This document shows positions 58,293 through 64,000 of a stretch of DNA of 64,000 nt, piece by piece. The notes beneath the pieces are model-generated. The model was not told the origin of the DNA. It worked only from the letters and a program-made list of their open reading frames with translations, and made no database searches. Location of the stretch: the NCBI GenBank assembly GCA_019279435.1, contig JAAALK010000082.1, positions 16,831,116 to 16,895,115 on the forward strand, written 5' to 3'. Position 1 is the first letter of the stretch, and each line of letters begins with the position of its first letter. Origin of the DNA: Zizania palustris (taxonomy: Eukaryota > Streptophyta > Magnoliopsida > Poales > Poaceae). A program made the translations under genes and the position numbers.

Positions 58293-59096
58293 TGTTGAGG
58301 AATTTGGGAGCTACGCTAGCCAGAAAATTCAAAATTTTACACCCTAGGTCCAAGACTCATGCGCGTGAGAGATCATGGATCGGTACCTTCTAGCACAAGA
58401 CACGCTGGGTGCAGCGTAAGAAGATGTTGGAGCAGCACATCAAGCCTCTCCTCGCTTCGTCCTTGCCGTCCTTCATCGATCCGATCGATCAAGATGACGT
58501 AGTCATTCGCATGTAGACGTTCATGAGCGTCGCTGTTGGAGAAACGCCTCCATGGAGTCCACACGTACAGGGATGGAATACCTCCCATGGCAGTGTGCTA
58601 GCACCGCACGTGAGAGATGGGGATCCTTGACCTCAACGTTTGAGATCAAGAAAGGAAGGAGTGAACTATTGGGTGGCTAGGTCTAATCTAGGCTTATTGT
58701 TTTTTCCAAGACGTCCTCCTCCTCTCCTTATATAGGTCTGAGAGCCCCTGGGTCGTGCTCATCCCAAAACCCTAAAAACCGTAACAGATCCAATCTGTTT
58801 TCCCACGTTAGAACTTCCGATCCTGGATCAGAACTTCCGACAGGGTATTTTGGGTCTCCTGATACAGTACGACACGCAACACATCCAATCTATTATCGCC
58901 TACCTCGAAACTTCCGATCAGTACAAAAATTCCCCGATTCCAAATCTGAACTTCTGGCTCGTCAGGACTTCCGATACCATATCGGAACTTCCGAAGCAAC
59001 ATTTGCTCTCTGTATCGAGACCATAAAATAACCGAAACTTCTGATACTTCCTATCGGAACTTCTGATACACGAAATTTTCTTGGACATAACCTTCA
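58293..59096 (-). repeat. 3' LTR of copia element E
   Basis: It is 804 bp. On the minus strand it begins TGAAGGTTATGTCC and ends CCTCAACA. A minus-strand TATATAAGG is at 58726-58734. TCGGAACTTCCGA-like words recur at 58810-59065. Confidence 0.85.
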
Positions 59097-60008
59097 ATCC
59101 CCCCTTGCACAAGAACCAATTCTTTGCATGTTTTAATCAATCCCCTTAAGTGTGTGACCCGATAGGTTCATACAATAACATTTGTTCACCGGAGACCGTT
59201 TCTGACTCACTCATCAATAGTGGTACCTAGAAGCACATATTGACCCCCGAAAGCGTACAAAATCAAATTTTCATGAACCTTGATATACTCAAGCACTAGT
59301 CCCTTTACCATGTGTCGTCAATCAAGCTCAAGGCGAGATACATGCCACTCTTGTTGGTTAACTTGACATTTCACTCGATCAAATATAGGATTCAAATCAT
59401 GACTTACTCCTTAGTCATAGTGACATGGCCATGCACTTTTCTAATCCAATACCTCGAGGGGCCCAGAGACGACTCTCCTGTATAGGAGGGGTAAATTCCA
59501 TCTTGATCGCTCATATCCCAAGACATGTTTCAAAACACACCTGAAAACAACCCTTATTACTACCCTGTTACAGAATAGCGTTAGGAAGCATCTAAGTGTG
59601 TCACTTCACATTCTGGAATCAAATGACAATCTCAGGTCCAAGAACTCTGTAGGTACACTATTTAAGATGATAACTGTTGGCACATAACAATCTCAGCAGT
59701 ATCTAAAGTGGGTCTGTCCAACACCATGTTCACCAACATGTGTTCACATCACTGATTTGACATCTCCATGTCTATGATGTGTGAAACACAATCATCAATC
59801 AGTCGGATGTACTAATCCATATATCATCACCATCACACATGATGACAAGATTATGGACCCTTTAGAAACATCGTCATAAAGCAAATAGTTTCACATAACA
59901 AGTCATACTCATTAATTAAATGCAAACGATATTTATTCAAGGAACAAGATAACTATTATCCTCATACATTAGCATAGACGCTACTAGCATCTTCCACAAA
60001 CACATTAC
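59097..60008 (-). other. Element E polypurine tract and 3' non-coding region
   Basis: GTGCAAGGGGGGAT (59097-59110, minus strand) directly precedes the 3' LTR. The remaining about 900 bases hold no recognised gene. They contain many stop codons in all frames and no clear repeats. Confidence 0.7.
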
Positions 60009-62311
60009 TCACTCATGCAAGTATCTAATACCCATAGAGCTCATATGCGCCTCATGCTTGGGCTGTGAAGAGGCTTCGTCAATGGATCCACCATTTTAAA
60101 TCCGTGTGCACCTTGCAAATATTCACATCACCTCTCTCAGTGATCTCACAGATTAGGTGATATCGCCGAAGTATATGTTTGGATTTCTAGTGCGATCTAG
60201 GCTCCTTGTCTTGCGCAATGGCACCACTATTATCACAATAAAGGTCCACTGGACTGGATGCACTAGGGACAACACCCGGCTCAGAAACAAACTTCCTGAT
60301 CCAAATGACCTCCTTTGACGCTTCTGAAGCAGCAATATACTCAGCTTCCATTGTAGAATCGGCCACTGTCTCTTGCTTGGAACTCTTCCAACTCATTGCG
60401 CCTCCATTGAGGCAAAACAAAAAGCCAGATTGCGATCCAGAATCATCTTTATCGGTCTGACAACTAGCATTCGTGTAACCACTTACAACGAGCTCCTCTT
60501 CACACCATAAATAAAGAACATTTCCTCAATTCTTCTCAAGTACTTGAGGATACCCTTTACTACAGCCTAGTGAGTTTCACCCGGGATCGATTTGTACATG
60601 CTCGTAACACTTAGAGCATATGACACATAAGGGCATGTACACATCATGACATACATGATGGATCCAATTACGGATGCATACGAGATCACACTCATCTTCT
60701 CTAGCTCATTAGGTGTCACAGCACACGGAGTCTTACTAAGAGAAATATCATGTGACATTGGCAGAAAACCCTTCTTGGAATTCTGCATTTTGAACCATGT
60801 CAAAACCTTGTCAATGTACATACTTTGGCTTAATCCAATTAACCGTTTTGATCTATCTCTATAGATATTTATGCCCAAAATGTATGCTGCCTCTCCAAGA
60901 TCTTTCATCGAAAAACTATTTTTCAGTGAAGTCTTGACAACATTCAACAAAGGAATGTCATTTCCAATCAACAATATGTCATCCACATAAAAGACCAAAA
61001 ACACAAGTGATCTCCCACTAGCCTTTTTGTAAACACAACGCTCTTATTTGTTCTTGATGAAGCAAAACCCTTTGACTACCTCATCAAAGCGAAGATTCCA
61101 ACTCCAAGAAGCTTGCGTCAATCCATAGATGGACTTTAGCAACTTACAAACCTTCCCAGTATTCCTCGGATCATCAAGACCTCCAGGTTGTGTCATGTAC
61201 ACATCCTCACTTAGGTTTCCATTTAGGAAAGCCGTCTTGACATCCATTTGCCATATCTCATAATCATAAAATGCAGCAATAGCTAGGATGATCCGAATAG
61301 ACTTAAGCATAGCGACGGGCGAAAACATTTCATCATAATGAACACCTTGAATCTATCTGAAAACTTTCGCCACCAATCGTGCCTTATAGATGTGAACATT
61401 TCCATCAACGTCTATCTTTTTCTTGAAGATCCATTTACACTCAATGTTTTTTACACCATCGGATGGATAAACCAAGTTCCAAACCTGGTTGACACGCATG
61501 GACTCCAGCTCGGATCCAATGGCTCCAAGACATTTCTCTGAGTCTATTCCCATCACTGCTTCCACATAGGTCTTGGGCTCATCGTTGTCCAACAACAACA
61601 TGTCGCGATGCCCAGTGGTAAAGAACATGTAACTCTCTGGCGCATGGACTACTCTCCTGACCTTGGTGGGGCTCGCGCATCCATAATAGGGTCTGCAACA
61701 TCTTGCGCCTCCTGCTCTAGTTTAGTGGGATCTAGAACACTTTCCAGTGGCTCTCGAACCTATTCGAGATGCACAGTCCTCCCACTAACTCATTTTGAGA
61801 GAAACTCTTTCTCAAGGAACACACCATTTCGAGCGACAAACACTTTGCCCTCCTCTCTATTATAGAAATAGTATCCTTTTGTTTCCCTAGGATACCCCAC
61901 AAAGAAGCACTTGTCAGACTTAGGACTAAGCTTGTTAGATGTCATACGTTTGACATACACCTCACATCCCCAAATCTTTAGAAAATACAAACTAGGACGC
62001 CTCCCAGACCACATCTCATATGGCGTCTTCTCTATTGACATAGATGAAACTCTATTAATCGTGAAAGTTGTGGTTTCTAGAGAATCACCCCAAAAGGATA
62101 ATGGAAGATCAGTGTGACTCATCATGGACTGCACCATGTCCAACAAAGTGCGTTGTCTCCGCTCGGACACCCCATTCCATTGAGGTGTGCCAGTTAGAGC
62201 CAGTTGTGGAACAATTCCACACTGCTTCAAATGATCACTAAACTCATGGCTCAAATATTCACCCCCACGATCCGATCGTAGAAATTTAATTGTCTTGCCC
62301 GTATGATTTTG
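60009..62311 (-). pseudogene. Copia element E pol: integrase end, RT, RNase H
   Basis: Minus strand. The integrase core begins at the breakpoint 62311 (NHTGKTIKFLRSDRGGEYL), so its first catalytic Asp is missing here. PQWNGVSERRQRT carries the E, and the integrase C-terminus runs to 61790. RT pieces: KWIFKKKIDVDG (near 61420), WQMDVKTAFLNG (near 61240) and FYVDDILLIGND (near 60990). RNase H: STMEAEYIAASEA (near 60345), ending at a TGA at 60009-60011. Frameshifts or stops separate the pieces near 61735, 61340, 61040 and 60425, so it is inactive. This is a different copia lineage from S. Confidence 0.88.
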
Positions 62312-64000
62312 TGACGCCCCAATTTACCAAATCGGAACATTATTGAATTTCCATAGAAAAACAATAATAACAAGAGGTTCATCATGTGACAACGTACATA
62401 CGGGCAATCATTCGTGGTTCGCAGACCACATTATTACATAAGTGTAAAAATAAAAGAAACAATGAAAAGAAACAGCATGACGAACGTCTTCTTCAGGATC
62501 TTCTTCTTGACTGGGTCTCTACTCTAGACCATCTTCCTCGTAGTAGGCGGCCTCTGAAGTGTTTGTCCAATGGGTATGAGTACAAAAAGTACTCAACAAG
62601 CCACCGAGAATGCAATAATAATGCGGGATAATAACAAAGGAATGATAATGGCTAAAAGTGCGTAAAAGTACATTTTTCAGTTATAGCATTTAGTGTAGTC
62701 AAATTTAATCATGCAGAATATTAAATATGAACATCATAAAACCATCTAACTTGAGGAGTATGTTTTCCCTCCTCGCTCAACAGTCCTTACATGCCAAGTC
62801 ATCATGCACATTCATAAAAGTAAACTAACTGTGGGATGTCACGCAACCCGCCCTTGACCGTGGGCTCGGCTTTTCGAAAAGATTTAAGACTCTAATCAGA
62901 AGTGTACCACTGTACCCACAAGGCACACACTCATCCCACACACCAAAGTGTAACGAGATGACCCATACCATGGGAACTCGTGCCAAAACCTCAGCATGAA
63001 ATGTTCCAAGCGATAATCACCCGCTCTAGGTTTCGCCGGCGCGCTGGGCCGCATCATGGCTAACGTCGCACCCCCTTTTGCGCCATGTCGGTACAAGCCA
63101 CCCGTAGGTGCTGCTTGACCCATCTCCAAGTGGTGCCTCGAGTTGGAACACTCCATACCTTAGTTAGGACTTACCCACTAGACTTGTGGTTAGTACGGAA
63201 ATGTATTGCAATGGATCCCGCAAACCGGTCCTTATAGTGCCCCGAGTGCTACCGATCAATGCCCTAGCTTGCACCCAGAACCCACCATGCATACACTTAA
63301 CCATAACTCTATCACCAACAGAATTCTAGAGATAAGAATAACGGGGATCATATAGTAGATTCCAAATTGCTACGACTCATTTTAACCTATAGCGATTGTG
63401 TCAATACATCGGACACTATCTAATAGTACTAATAAAATGGTGACAAGGAGTTTTGGCTAGATAGCATGGCTTGGGTTGCACATCAAGGTAGGGGATCTAA
63501 ATAAATATAACGTAGGGCTTTCATTTGACTAATGCATGTATAACCTATGTGTTTTAGTGATAGTTTAAGAAAATTAGGTTCAATATGCTCAAAAGATTGG
63601 TTTGGTGACTTGCCTTGTTCAGCGAAGGGGGAGGGAGGAACTTCCGGGAAGTACTCCGGCTCCTCGACGGCGTCGTAGTCTTCTCGATACGAATATATGT
63701 TTTTGATTGGATCAAATTATGGGAAATCAAGTCATTAATCTTCTGAAATCATTACCTAAATTTTTAAGGTCAATTTTTATGGAGTTAAGAATTTTCAAAA
63801 AGGAAAAATGAATATATCCTAAAGGGTATTTAAACACTTTGTGAAATAAAATGAGAATACCCAAAGTAAACCTACTATTTTTATTGCTTAAACATGTAGA
63901 GAATAAAATTTGGAATTGAAATGGTTATTTTGGAGTTAAAATGAGCAAGATATGAATTTTAGAAGTTTAAAACCATTTATGGCGTTTAATTTAAACTCAA
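62312..64000. mobile_element. Unidentified insertion G (LTR-like start), runs off the window
   Basis: At about 62312 the integrase frame of E ends and unrelated sequence starts TGTGACGCCCCAATTTACC. That start is typical of a grass gypsy LTR, so an LTR is the best guess. No second terminus, duplication or gene was found in the remaining 1.7 kb. The short open frames here have no recognisable domains. Confidence 0.45.

Larger units (their letters stand above)
58293..62311 (-). mobile_element. Ty1/copia element E, minus strand, 5' part missing from view
   Basis: The 3' LTR (58293-59096), a polypurine tract, a 3' non-coding region and pol lie in that order when read from the left. The integrase frame is broken at 62311 by another insertion (G), so its 5' half is not visible here. 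The left flank is ACGAC (58288-58292); the matching duplication would lie outside the window. The LTR is the same family as solo LTR B. Confidence 0.85.

Overview
This is a plant nuclear window from a grass (Poaceae), probably rice or a close relative. The evidence is spliced GT-AG genes, a GC-rich host gene with monocot-like coding bias, Tourist- and hAT-type MITEs, a CACTA transposon, and several layers of LTR retrotransposons of families typical of grass genomes. The species call is inference; no database was searched.

Layout. (1) 1-15.4 kb is a decayed CACTA (En/Spm) element whose tnp2-type gene is split by a very young Ty3/gypsy element, here called T (3350-15103, target-site duplication TTACC, LTRs differing at one base in 495). 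T carries gag-pol on the minus strand. On the plus strand, tail to tail with it, is a spliced gene of at least four exons with its own TATA box; a 60-62 bp tandem array lies between the two 3' ends. (2) 15.4-22.9 kb is the only host-gene island. It has one apparently intact minus-strand xyloglucan endotransglucosylase/hydrolase (XTH) gene with four exons, a hAT-type MITE in intron 3, and an inverted-repeat MITE and a Tourist-type MITE in its flanks. (3) 22.9-64 kb is a nest of retrotransposons inside an old plus-strand gypsy element, called A.

Nest. A is split by: S, a Sirevirus-like copia (23944-34889, duplication AATAT); B, a solo LTR of another copia family (37523-55530, duplication TTGCC); and D, a gypsy element (from about 56987). 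B is split by gypsy C (37999-55129, duplication GAAAC, minus strand), and C by F, a CRM-like gypsy (44043-51535, duplication ACAAT, plus strand). D is split by copia E (58293-62311, minus strand, same family as B), and E by a further unidentified insertion, G, running off the right edge. Both stacks are four elements deep. Where insertion ends are visible, the host reading frames can be followed across the gaps.

How it works. T is the only retrotransposon that looks recently active. Its gag-pol is open except for one in-frame TGA at the start of the protease domain. S keeps one reading frame over 5.6 kb but has ten in-frame stops and no frameshift, the signature of cytosine deamination of methylated DNA. 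LTR divergence by eye (T about 0.2%, F about 3.6%, S several percent, C about 10% over the part compared) agrees with the nesting order. A theme shared by unrelated families is many copies of a short palindromic word, different for each group, in the LTRs and linkers.
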